Of a stretch of DNA of 64,000 nt, positions 53,254 through 64,000 are shown in pieces. The position numbers were made by a program, and so were the translations under genes. Origin of the DNA: Membranipora membranacea (Eukaryota > Bryozoa > Gymnolaemata > Cheilostomatida > Membraniporidae); assembly GCA_914767715.1 (NCBI GenBank), contig OU612072.1, positions 22,446,001 through 22,510,000 on the forward strand, given 5' to 3'. A model generated the notes under the pieces. That model searched no databases and was not told the DNA's origin. It saw only the letters and a list, made by a program, of their open reading frames with translations. Position 1 is the first letter of the stretch. The number at the start of each line of letters is the position of its first letter.

Positions 53254-55920
53254 GTCTACTATACATCATCACTATATCTGTAATACGTAACGCAATCGTA
53301 ATCTGGATATATAACTGTACCAGCAGGCAAACCTGGAGAGTTCATCCTCTACTTATTCATTTGGTCCTTAGTTTTACTAGTTTGGAAGCAGTTTGTAATA
53401 TAATGACCAGTTTATATATACATGGCTCCCGATATAAAGGAGATTAACATTTCCATACCATAACTGTTGTTGAGTAATTCAGAGCATTAGAATGTGATCG
53501 ATTTGAGCTTTAGTTATGATGATTACGTCACGTTATTATACATCATATATCCGAAGACCAAACATTACATAGTGATGATGAAACTGCATTTTTCGAAGAG
53601 AGAGTCTTGCCCAAGTCAATAAGTTTTCTGATATAAAAAATGACTTTACTGGTTGAAGTCGTGTGTTACTACTCATGTAGCTGAAAGTGGTACTATGGCA
53701 TCAAAACTTCTTTCATCTTCATGTGTACTATGACTAGCGATGTTTGGTTATTGATTCAAGTAGATTTAATGGTGGTTTTTTTTCCTCACTGGTCCCTGTA
53801 ATACCATTCCATGGTGTAGCTGTTGGAAAAGCTGACAATTCTAAATACCATTGAACTGTTTACTTATTTTTGTAAAGTGTTACGATTTTGTGTAATACAT
53901 CATCGTCTATATTTTGTATCAGTTATTACTTACTTTATTTTATCAATGTTGCAGCAAAATAGAAAAAAAAATGTGAAAAAGACTTAGAAAAGCAAAGTTT
54001 GATGATTTCGCTGCGAAACTTTCAAGAAAGGCGGAAGAAAACTTAGGTTAGTGTTCACTTAACCTTTTAGTAGAGCTCTCATCATCACAAGTCAACTATT
54101 TAAATCTTTGTGCAAGTTTTATAGAACATGTCAGAGCGTATGTCATAACCTAACCCGCCGGTGTTCTGAGGGTATCGGGCCAGGGCTGGATATCCGAATT
54201 TGGCAGGACCGCTCTTGGAATTCCAGGCCGCATTGACGGAATTATTCAAACATGTTCTATTAATTTTGACACCCCAATTGATATCATTGTTTGGTGTCAT
54301 GATTGACAAAATAGTCTTCCAGTTTTCAATTTTGACATCAAACATCTACTGCCAACCTGATAATAATTCGGGGAGTGTGCCGCTTTGAAGCACGCTCCAA
54401 AAAAAAGCTGTAAGTTGTGACAAATTATTCATAATATATTGACTTATGATGTTGATGTCTCACATTTTGATCAGTCGTCAGTTCACAATAGAGCAGTTCT
54501 CGCCCTCCCTTTGCGTTTGCTGGTTCCCTTCTCAGGCATTCGGTGTCACCACCTCCCCTCCCTACTAGGATGGAAACTAGCAACGTCGCTATCATTAGGC
54601 AGTTCAAGTTTGTTCATTAATGTTCGGTTGAGCCAATATATAGAGTTGACTGACTTCCTAAACTTTAGATTAGATATCTGACTGTTCTCACCGGATGTTG
54701 CTGACAGGCAGATTTGTCTGGGCGTTAGCCACACTAACTGTATATAGATTACAGTAGTCACTCCCATCATCTCATCCCAAAAACTTCTGGTGTCCGACTC
54801 CGATTGTTTTTTAATTGCATATAGTGTCAAATTTATGCCTATCAAGTATGTTAAAAAATGGTCAATGAGTCCTTCCAAGCTCACCTCTCCTCTTTTGTGA
54901 TATAGAACTAGTACTGAGTTCTGTCCACCATGGAGGATTAGGCTGAGAGGCGAGATGCCAGACTTAATCTGATGTATTCATGAGAGGACAACTCTGATTT
55001 TAATGAGTTTTAACACCAAAATTTTCTCAAAAACAGGGTATGTGAGATTGCAAGTAATACTTGAGAGTTTTGACTGAGTATGATTTTTTTATCATGTACA
55101 TGGAGAATTCGGTGTTTGTCCAAATGAATATCTGAAGTTATAGAAATGAATATCTGAAGACATCAATTCACTACCGTCCCCAAAATAGCTAGACTTAATT
55201 CTAGCTAATAATATTTACTCCTCATTGGTATATGAAAGCGTACATATGTAAAAGGTCTTACTAATTCTATTCTGTAGCAGAGTATAGCAGTAGGGCTCTC
55301 TACAGAGATTGAAGTGGCGGCGAGCCTGGTTTTGTTGTGCACTGGTGATAAACGACTAATTTAGGGGATATATCTGCGACCTTCCCTCTCTGACTCCACT
55401 CCTGAAGTGGCGCGATCAGTCTGTATATAGGCCCTGAATATCGAGGGTTTGGGAAATTATGAACAGGAAAAAGATACAAAACAATTTAATGGAATACAAG
55501 CACAAAAATTCCCTACTCAATCATCCATTTGATCTCCACAATTGTCCATTCCCGCTCTCAGTGAATTTACCCTGGCTTTGGATTCAGCATCCAGAGATAG
55601 CTCAAGGCAAATGTTGATCAAGCGTAATATTTAATTGGTGATAAAAACTTATACTGCCAACAGGATTTTCCCCAACCTTTATATCTTATCGAGGAAGTAT
55701 TCTGAAAGTTCTATCGTAAAATTAATGATCTGTGTAAGTTTAATAATAAAATGTAACTCAGATCAAAGGATGACTAATTTTAGACCATGCTGGACATAGT
55801 GAATACTTCTGGCACCTCCCTTTGCGATCTCATACAAAAATAAGGATGTTGTGTCCTATCGGCTACATGGAAGGTCAAACTAGGCTATTTGTAAAATACC
55901 ACATAAGCACCAATTAAACT
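53254..55920. other. Region downstream of AP2S1, no gene seen
   Basis: Contains the expected 3' UTR of AP2S1 and AT-rich spacer. A 112-codon minus-strand ORF at 54546-54884 has no recognisable family or flanking splice logic. The dispersed CTAGCTAACATT-like repeat recurs near 55185. Confidence 0.45.
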
Positions 55921-56075
55921 ATATCCTATATTGTCAGCACACTTGTGGTGCAAAACCATTTAATCTGGCTGCCTGCCAATCTGAAATGACAAACAACATC
56001 TTGCTGTTAATGGTTTGCCAGAAACTGTTTATTTATAGTGGCATGTCAAGTAACCGCCCACTTAGTTTAAGTGTT

Positions 56076-56143
56076 CAGACTCCAAGGCACAGGGAGTTAC
56101 TTGCGCAAGCTTGCGCAAGTAACTCCCTGCGCCTTGGAGTCTG
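56076..56143. repeat. 68-bp near-perfect palindrome centred on AAGCTT
   Basis: CAGACTCCAAGGC at the left mirrors GCCTTGGAGTCTG at the right, with GGGAGTTACTTGCGCAAG and its complement inside; only about one base pair is mismatched. Inserted in the first copy of the 350-bp repeat. Confidence 0.9.
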
Positions 56144-56276
56144 AGCATCAGACTACCGCCCACTAGGATTAAGGCTATATTTTCATACAGCTTCATTCAG
56201 ATTTTGATACTTTCTTTCCTGATACATATATAGACATCAAACTCTGACCCCATGACTGTCCCATCTGAATACTAGT

Positions 56277-56370
56277 AGTACACATATACACATATACACA
56301 TATACACATATACACATATACACATATACACATATACACATATACACATGTACACATGTACACATATACA
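56277..56370. repeat. (CATATACA)n microsatellite
   Basis: About ten CACATATA units. The Tyr/Met/Cys-rich minus-strand ORF across it is an artefact. Confidence 0.9.
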
Positions 56371-56762
56371 TCGCTCATATAACAGATTATATTAAGAAGG
56401 AAAAACAGAGTAAGGGTATATCTTTACTCTGTGATAGAATGCTTCACACTGGCTATGTAATATCAGATTAGCTTCTATACAAAGGGCTATCTACCGCTAA
56501 AAAGCAGAAGTTATAACAGAGACTATCTATAGTCTCTGGTTATCATACAACAATTTGCCATAAATCATTTTATGGACTGCTAAATTGAACATCATCAGGC
56601 CGCAGGGTCATTATTAAACAATTGTAACATATCTGATCTATATCACTGATATGTGATGTAGCATCATTGGCTAATAATTAAAAACACCACTGGGTGTAAA
56701 TAATAAGTTAACATTTATCGATTCAAGATGAATTCAAGGTTAATTATGACAGGCACTAAATA

Positions 56763-56940
56763 TTGACATTGGTCACTGGTCACCACACTGGGCAGCCGCT
56801 GGTCACACCGCTGTTCACTCCGCTGGTCACGCCGCCGGTCACGCCGACGGTCACTCTACCGGTCGTTCCACCTGTCACACCGCCGGTCACACCAGCGGTC
56901 ACACCGCCGGTCACACCAGCGGTCACACCTGCAGCGAGAC
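56763..56940. repeat. 12-bp-type minisatellite encoding VTPP/VTPA in one frame
   Basis: CGGTCACACCGC-like units repeat about a dozen times from 56800 to 56935. The plus frame reads PVTPPVTPAVTPPVTPAVTP without stops, but it has no upstream exon or family context. It runs into a MITE-like end (GGAATGCAGGAAGTTGGATT). Confidence 0.8.
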
Positions 56941-57783
56941 CAGTGAGAGGGAGCAACCGGAATGCAGGAAGTTGGATTAAACTTCATCTCGGTATGTCTG
57001 TCTTTGATAAATTATTTTTCTGACAGGTTCTGTGAAATAATTTGGGTTTGCTAGAAACGACCATACCCTGCCCAAGCAGCTTGAGGGACACAAAGTTTGA
57101 CTTTGACTTTTGGTAAAATGATACGCAGACATCACACGTGGAGCTCATGTCTTTTTCCTACAAAAAAATCTGCCAAATAATGAAACTGACATTCCTCGCT
57201 CGATGCTATGTGATAAATCTGATGCTTAAATGTTAGCTTGATTTTGTTAGATGGCAGTTGATATGAACAAACACTTCATCTGGCCACTCGCCAATCTGAG
57301 TTGATCATGTGGGTTAAAATCTGTCACAACAACATTTTTCTGTCACATAGTAGCCAAAAACTTGAGATTTATATTGGAGTGCTTAGTCTATGTATGTATG
57401 TCATTGTATTCATCTCATTCACTGAGAAATAAAATGTTTGTGTAATGTACTCTGGGTAAAAACTTGTAGCAGCGGCTACGCATAAACATATTTTTCTTAC
57501 AAGCCAAAGACTATCGGCCATACAATTCATGTGAGATATTGTTACATTGATACAGAGATATATAGACATCACACGCTTTGGGCTGCCCAAAACGGCTACT
57601 GATGAAAGTTGATTTCAACCTGTTAACTAGGAGAAGAGAGCTTTAGATCAGAAATTTGGCAGAGCAGTTGCTCTTATCTACAGAAAACTTAGTCGCATGA
57701 TTTCTGACTCAATCAGCTTTGCTTTAGAGTGTTTTTACTAATTGATGGTATCAATGTCTGCAGCTTAGTTTTATGCTACTTAC

Positions 57784-57880
57784 CTAAACAGACATTTGAG
57801 GGTTGAATCCTTCAGAGTATCCAGCTGGTCCCCTGTGGTTTCTCAGGTAAACCTTAAAAGATTCTGCTCAATCTCTCCTC
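57784..57880 (-). pseudogene. Exon-like segment with stops in every frame
   Basis: Bounded by acceptor CTGTCTCAG and donor TAG|GTAAGT. The best frame reads GEIEQNLLRFT, TGA, ETTGDQLDTLKDSTLKCLF. It could be a decayed exon or chance; no family recognised. Confidence 0.3.
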
Positions 57881-58450
57881 CTGAGACAGTAATCTGTGAA
57901 ATATTTACAGATTAATATTCATATTTACATTATAGTCTCTAATCTACAGGCAATGCACTGCGTTCTGATTCCTTTGGCTTAGTTCTGGTGTTAAGATATT
58001 ATTTTGTGATGTGATGCGCTTCTCCTATCGACCAGATAAGTTTAGTAACTGCTGAACTTCCTCGCTCACTGCTGTGTATGAATCTAATGCCTTGATATTA
58101 ATCTGATATTGTTGGATGGCAGTAGATATTAATGGCTTGGCTCCACGCTTGTGTTGCAAAACCCTTTTAGCTGGCTGATTGCCAGGCTAAAATAATCATT
58201 TGGGTTAAAACCTGACATTTCAACATATTTCCCTGTTAAGTTGATGCCAACAAAATTTATAGTTATATTGGCATATCAAGTAGCAGCAGCCATGCACAAA
58301 CCTATTGCTCAGTAGGGCCTCAGGCTACATTTTTGTACAATTAAAGTAAGATGATCTTGTCCTCTTGATTTTAACTCTTGATACTGAGTTACACAGGCAG
58401 CACACTTTGACCGCATGACTGTTTCTTCTGATTACTGATAATAACTAGAA

Positions 58451-60230
58451 ATGCCACAGGAACAAATACCACAAAACCTCAGGGGAAGAATAATAAACTC
58501 TATATTTTTAAATAGTTTAATTGGCGACTGAGTTGTGTGAGATGAATAGTTGAATGGATTCTCCAGTAGGCTGTCGGTTTTTGGTGGTGGATGCCAGGCA
58601 GTGACAAAATACAGGCTTGTAAGTCACAGTGGCCTTAGGCACAAACCTCCTATGAGGTTTGCCTGTATTGACAAGCTTGTCAAGAGCCTATTACACTAGC
58701 TAACATCGAAATCATCATAATATATACAATTGGCTCTCTATTTTCCAACGGACAGGGGTTGATTACAAACACAGCTGGGAGTATCAAATGCAATTCTAAG
58801 TCACAGTAAAGCCGTAGCTATACGAGACGATGTAATCACAGGCCGATGGCATGTCTAGACATGCTCAGCCGATCTCACACTGCTATACAGGCCTATGAGT
58901 TAGTACACAATGGTCTAGTGAGTCATAGTGGGGTCATAAATCAGGTGCCTAGATTGACCAATGAACTCCGTCAGTTCAATCGATTGACCAATGATATTTA
59001 ATGGGCGTGTTAACAAATGACCGGATATAGATGTCATATTAAATCCGGGTCTTTGTCACTTTGAATCTTCCCCAAATAAATTTTCAGTCTTCTGTAAAAT
59101 CGATTTTCCTATGCTCTACTATGTATGTCATTCTCATGTCAGGACAGCTTCCATTTCCAAGTGATACAGCTATTACCTTCCATATTTTCACTACAGCACC
59201 ACTCCTATCTTTGTAATTATGGTCTGTTTTATGATAAATAGGAGGATGTGATTTTACTACATATATTATCAACTTCTCCATTTTTGATAGCCTGTCATGA
59301 TTTGATAGATGACGTGTTTAACAGCGTAATTATTGAAGCAAGCAATCAACAACCAATCAGCATAGATGATCGTCCAGATCACTCGGGCAAAAGACCAACA
59401 AGTTCGATGTCCACTTAACACGAGTAATCACTCGTGCAGATCCACCGATTAACCACTCGTGACCCCAAATCGATGTAAAAATCGTCTCGTGTAGCTACGG
59501 CTTAAGACTGCCACTGATTAATATTTACAAGTGATAATACTTGTACTCATCGTTATTGGTTATTCATCATTCGAAGCCAATCAAATTTTGCTGTTTCTAT
59601 ACTTTCATTGGATGTGTTTTTAGGCCTATCTATCGCCTATGTACTTTCTATGGACAAAACCATGTCACAATCGTAATTCTATCGATCACTTGATATGAAT
59701 TTATGGATCAGTGGTGATATACATATCATGGCTTTTTGTGGAGACAGTCAGGATGAAAAATTTCCAGTAAACACCAATTTAAATTTACAACATAAATATC
59801 ATCCTATGACATCCCAGAAAGTGTTTTCCACGCAACCTTCAAATAATTTGCAGCGATTGCTGCAGACTTTTCATAAATGATAGATTTACTTCTCAAATAA
59901 GTTGCTGCTGCAGACACAAATTTAATCAACAACATAAATATCATCCTACGCCATCACCATTTTTGCGCCTTTTGTGGTTTGCAAAGTGGTATTGCAGACA
60001 CTTCATTAGTATTGTGCTGACAAGTGACATCTTAAACCATTCTTCATTGCAAGAAAGTAAAATTCAATTTTTTATGAATCATACATTTTTTTGTAAATTT
60101 TCATCACAATTGACCGCAAATTGACAGCATCCTCCACATGATTTTTGCCTCGTTTTCAACACCGAGAGGAGATTAGAATTTTTTTATGGTCCATCAATAA
60201 ACTGTGTCACGCAGTGGTGTTGAGAGGAAA
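58451..60230. other. Non-coding stretch
   Basis: AT-rich with short ORFs only. A duplicated pair CCATCACCATTTTTG/ACATAAATATCATCCTA occurs at about 59790-59950, a partial local duplication. Confidence 0.4.
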
Positions 60231-60235
60231 TATTT

Positions 60236-60290
60236 TCTTACCCCAACCCTGTCAGGCCAACGGCCTGACGCCGGGGTGGGTTTAGGAGGG
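60236..60290. repeat. GC-rich hairpin CTGTCAGGCCAACGGCCTGAC
   Basis: GTCAGGCC pairs with GGCCTGAC around a short loop, extended by AACCC/GGGTT-like outer bases. Resembles the core of a short hairpin transposon, or a rho-like stem of no known role here. Confidence 0.5.
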
Positions 60291-61194
60291 GCGGCTGAGC
60301 GCCCTCGTGCGCTAGAAAATTTTTCACATAAGGGAGCAAAATATAGCAAATCTATCCATATCACAGTGAAATAATGTGATCATTTATTCATGTGATAATC
60401 CCTTTACAATCTTGCTTTGCTATGGTAGATTGAAGTCGTTAAAATTTGCCCTGCTGGAATTTCCAGTCCCACCCCACTAAGATAACCTCCTACTTAAAAT
60501 GAACATGTCCTTTGAATAACCACCTGCTAGGCATAATGTGCCTGCAAATTTCCAATGAAATCACTCACAGAGACAACCAGTTAGAACACAAGTATGATGA
60601 TGATGGTGGTGAATGAGTGGGTCCAGCCTACTAACCTGAATTGAATAGGGCACAGGGTGGGTGAATGAGAGAGAAAGAAGAATGAGACTGAGAATGAAAC
60701 TCTAACTGTTTCCTCTATTCACCCACCAAACAAGCTTAATCTATTGGTCAGGAGTACATCCACTGTGGAATATACTAGAATTAACATACCTCTTAGTCTT
60801 GGAGAACTGAAATTCGGAAGAGATTGTTGTTATTCTATTGAAAAACTTTGAAAAACATGGACACTCATAGGAAAACCACTGAGCTTGAGATTTTGCTTTA
60901 GCAAGAATATAGGATTATTTCCATAGAATAGACTCAAATGTGCACTCTCCCAATCAAAGAACTGTACATATGTGAATTTTTAGGCTATGACCTTTGACTG
61001 ACCTGGCCAAATTCCAGATGAACACACAACAGATCAATCTTGTGGGTGGGTAGTAATAATTTCAGGAAGTATGTTCAAACTAAAAAACTTTTGGTCTAAA
61101 AAAGGAGACTTGAATAAAACGTCCCTTGTAACGGTCATTGACAACTCCAAATAAAAGAGAAGAAAAATGTATCAGAATAGACATTCAGTGCAGT

Positions 61195-61295
61195 TTAGCC
61201 CACCCCAACGCTGATGATGGAGCGTTGGGCCTACTCCAACACCAAAAACTCTTACCCCAACGTCGTTGGGGACCGTTGGGGCTCCCCAACACCAC
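61195..61295. repeat. Cluster of GTTGGGG hairpins
   Basis: CCCAACGCTGATGATGGAGCGTTGGG, CCCCAACGTCGTTGGGG and CCGTTGGGGCTCCCCAAC lie back to back within 100 bp, so several competing stems can form. Not coding as far as I can see. Confidence 0.6.
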
Positions 61296-61299
61296 TGAG

Positions 61300-64000
61300 T
61301 GTCACGTGTACGTCATTGGCACAGCAATAAGTATATGCAACAGATAGAACTACAGTCTGGAGCATTGAGCCATTCAGTTCAGTGTCATCAAGATCATCAG
61401 TCTGTCGAGAAGTGTGTTGACAGACGCAGCAGACAGTAATATTGAAAGCGACAATCCATATAATATCATTTTAATCATATCCGAGATCAGTAATGTCTTC
61501 TGATCATTGTGTACCTTGTACGTAATCGACAGCACTAACGTAGAGAGCAGCATATATCGAACATGTATATACCGATCAAGAGCATATCTAATGGCTGGCG
61601 CACATAATGACGGGAATCCAAACAGCCATCGCAGTCAATGTGAACATCAAAATGACTCAATCAAGTCTCTCTGGGTCAGTCTGGGATAGTATCTAGAAAA
61701 TTTGTAACTGTCAATTTTCCTGATACCGTCCCAGGCATATGTATGTATACAACTGACTCCTCACCCCTACTGACCTTGCTGTTTGCTAAGAAACAGAAGA
61801 TTGGCTGCCCCTAAAGAGGGACGCAAGGTGCCCTAATCCTCATACTGAGAATGTGATGCATTCTAGAAAACTAGAATGCATCCTAGAGGTGAAGCCATAG
61901 AGGACCTCCTAATCATAAGTGTGCAGCAAGCTGCCAAATCTGAACTGGCACTAATCGGCCATGGCAGTGACACTTTGATCTTAGCAAATAGGCGGAGAAG
62001 CGATCACCCCTACTGACCTTAGATACTCTGCTATCAGGCGACCACCTCAATATTAGAGGTAGAATAGAGCTATGGTGACAGTGTTTTAGAGCACAATGTG
62101 TGCAGTTTTTAAATTTTATATATTTTACTATGTACATCAATTTTTAGAGAATTAGTACTTAAACCTGTTTTAGCTCGACAAAACATTTGATTGTTTCACC
62201 ACATGTGGCAGAGATAGAATACACACACATATGTAATACCGAATCAGGAAATACTCTGTTACACAACTGATTGACAGTCTGGGATAACTTTTCCTTTATT
62301 ATTTTTCTTTCAATGCTTAATGATCACTTCCCCCTTTCGATTCATCCTAAGCACAGATATTTATGCTGTTATTGAATCTGTTTATTCTTCTATCGAAAAC
62401 AAATTTGTTATTTGGGTAATTTAGCTGTTTTCCCTTCTATTGAGAGAGGACAACTCTCAGCCCCCTTCTGCATATCGCTCATCAATCATCATTGTATGAG
62501 GTCCTTGCCATAATTTTTTGCGAAGCCTATAAATAATAACAATTATACTCTGATGACCGGCAGAACCATTAATGGCTTAAGGTCCCACACTCAGTGTTAT
62601 CCAGAAAAGCATTTCTCAGAATCATGCCGGCTAACAAACATTAAAAGTTGGAATAACAACAGTATGTTTTATGTGCAATTACAAAGGGTGTAGGGGGATT
62701 TGAATTTGGTTGTCGACTTAGTCAATATGATAATTTTTTTTGAGAGCCTATCATGACCCAGCAACTGAAACCCAGGTGCCCTGTGTCACATTCCGCAGCC
62801 AATTATGGAGGTCAGGGTCGAAGACAAATCACACTAGACTGGACACTGAGCATCAAAAAGCGACGTCTCACTGTGGTAGAAAATTTAATCAGTGCATAGC
62901 ACTTGTACATAAATCGGTTACAAATTCACAGTATTTGACAGCATTGTTGGCCTGCTGATTTTAGCAAAACTTATGATTTTTTCCTTTCAATTTTCTTTGA
63001 ATTTGGTGGTCAGAGATGTGTTTACCTGTCCTTTATTATTTATAGAAGCAACACCAATGGTTTGTATGAAAAAAATGATGCAAAATATATGATTATGTTT
63101 CAATATTGTCTTAGACGTGATTAAATGGAATAATCTTACTGAGATTCTGCCTCCCATTGTCTTTGTTGTCTAGCCTTGATGGCTGCAAATCAGAGCATAC
63201 CGCAGAAGGAGAGTTTTAATGTGAGAGTTACACTGGGATGCACATTTAAGGTCATGCCTCGCCATAAAATTTTTTGGGTCCTGTCAATGCTCAGGATCAA
63301 AAAAGTCTAAACCCAAAATTTGACAACGTTACGCCACGACGTAATGTCATAGCGCGGCGCTGAATTTCAGCAACATGTCAAAACCTATTGTCACTATTGT
63401 CCATTATAAAGACATCGCAAGTTCATGGAGCAAAAGATGCAGTTAAAACATAAAGACTACCGTTAAATCATGCAGCCATAACAACAAGAATGTTCAATGT
63501 TTGATGGGACTTGAAAAATAATGCCATTCAAATTCACATACTGATAGCTAAACCATCAGTGTTGACAATGCTAAAAAGAAAGTGAGCTGTATCAACTCTT
63601 GTCCAAGGTGGACAAATGTGATTATCCTAGTGCCCCCACTAGCCCACTGCTGAACAATATTGATGAAGAAAAATGGATGTGCCAGTTGGCAATTTGGAAT
63701 TATCTGACGTCAATACTCGTTAAAATTTAATTATGTGAAAACCGTACTGAGACTGAAATATTTTTTTCTGATAGGGGCATCCTTTAAAGCCTTGGCGAGG
63801 GCACTTGGCATACATTTTTGAACCAAATGACACTCTTGTGTTGGAGAAGAAGTATAATAAGTGTGCCTCTCATGGTGTCTTCTAGAGGTAGACTGTAAAG
63901 TCAATATTTATTTTGTCCAGCTAACTTCAAATAAGTTATATGTTGAGTGAACAATTGCATGGGAATTACCTACAAACATATCCTTTTTGCATATTCCCAA
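61300..64000. other. Right end of window, no gene supported
   Basis: AT-rich spacer with short ORFs that show no family signature and no consistent splice structure. A small inverted pair CATTCTAGAAAACTAGAATG is at 61859. Confidence 0.4.

Larger units (their letters stand above)
55930..58450. repeat. Three diverged copies of a 350-400 bp segment
   Basis: Shared words in order (TGTTGGATGGCAG, GGCTGCCTGCCAATCTGA, CAACATxTTxCTGT, TGGCATxTCAAGTA, ATATATAGACATCA, CCCATGACTGT) occur at about 55930-56280, 57230-57600 and 58110-58450. Non-coding in all three. Confidence 0.65.

Noticed and set aside
54546-54884. 112-codon minus-strand ORF
   Set aside because: No recognisable motif, no splice context, low-complexity-free but chance-length in AT-moderate DNA.
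56193-56378. Tyr/Met/Cys-rich ORF
   Set aside because: Translation of a CACATATA microsatellite.

Overview
This is a 64 kb piece of an AT-rich animal nuclear genome. Coding sequence is spread over many short exons with GT-AG introns of a few hundred bases to about 3 kb. The two recognisable conserved genes, RAPGEF1 (C3G) and AP2S1, are animal-type genes. Together with arrays of LRR exons, a Ty3/Gypsy element, non-LTR retrotransposon remnants and many small hairpin transposons, they point to an invertebrate. A sponge or another early-branching animal would fit, but the species cannot be read from the window. There are no bacterial operons, tRNAs or CRISPR arrays that I can support.

Layout. 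(1) 1-17.4 kb, minus strand: the 3' part of an LRR protein gene that runs off the left edge. It has at least nine exons. Six are near-identical 147-nt exons that each encode two LRRs in the same phase, and the introns carry large duplicated blocks, a decayed LINE and TA-flanked MITEs. (2) 17.4-22.8 kb: weaker exon-like segments and a broken duplicate of one exon. (3) 22,848-27,811, plus strand: a complete, apparently young Ty3/Gypsy element with identical 220-bp LTRs, a TATAG target duplication and one intact gag-pol ORF. (4) 29,585-47,905, minus strand: a 15-exon RAPGEF1/C3G gene whose exon phases join into 2,295 nt. Its introns hold fold-back elements and a family of tiny hairpin MITEs. (5) 47.9-49.7 kb: the intergenic stretch between two divergently transcribed genes, invaded by a 5'-truncated LINE. 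(6) 49,684-53,253, plus strand: AP2S1 in four exons. (7) 53.3-64 kb: no gene I can support; diverged repeats, palindromes, microsatellites and a VTPP/VTPA-type minisatellite.

Most notable signal. RAPGEF1 exon 6 ends in a seven-unit minisatellite of alternating 51- and 54-bp units. Every unit reproduces the exon-intron boundary: four units carry a consensus GC donor (AG|GCAAGT) and three a consensus GT donor. All units keep the reading frame, so this looks like a ladder of tandem alternative 5' splice sites able to add 17 or 18 residues at a time just before the Ras-GEF region.

Second signal. Both conserved genes carry an in-frame TGA followed by a CGN codon. In AP2S1 the TGA replaces an Arg that is fixed in the family, and the same exon also has a 2-nt insertion. 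The rest of both genes looks under strong constraint. Recent null alleles, CpG-deamination variants or assembly errors are all possible.
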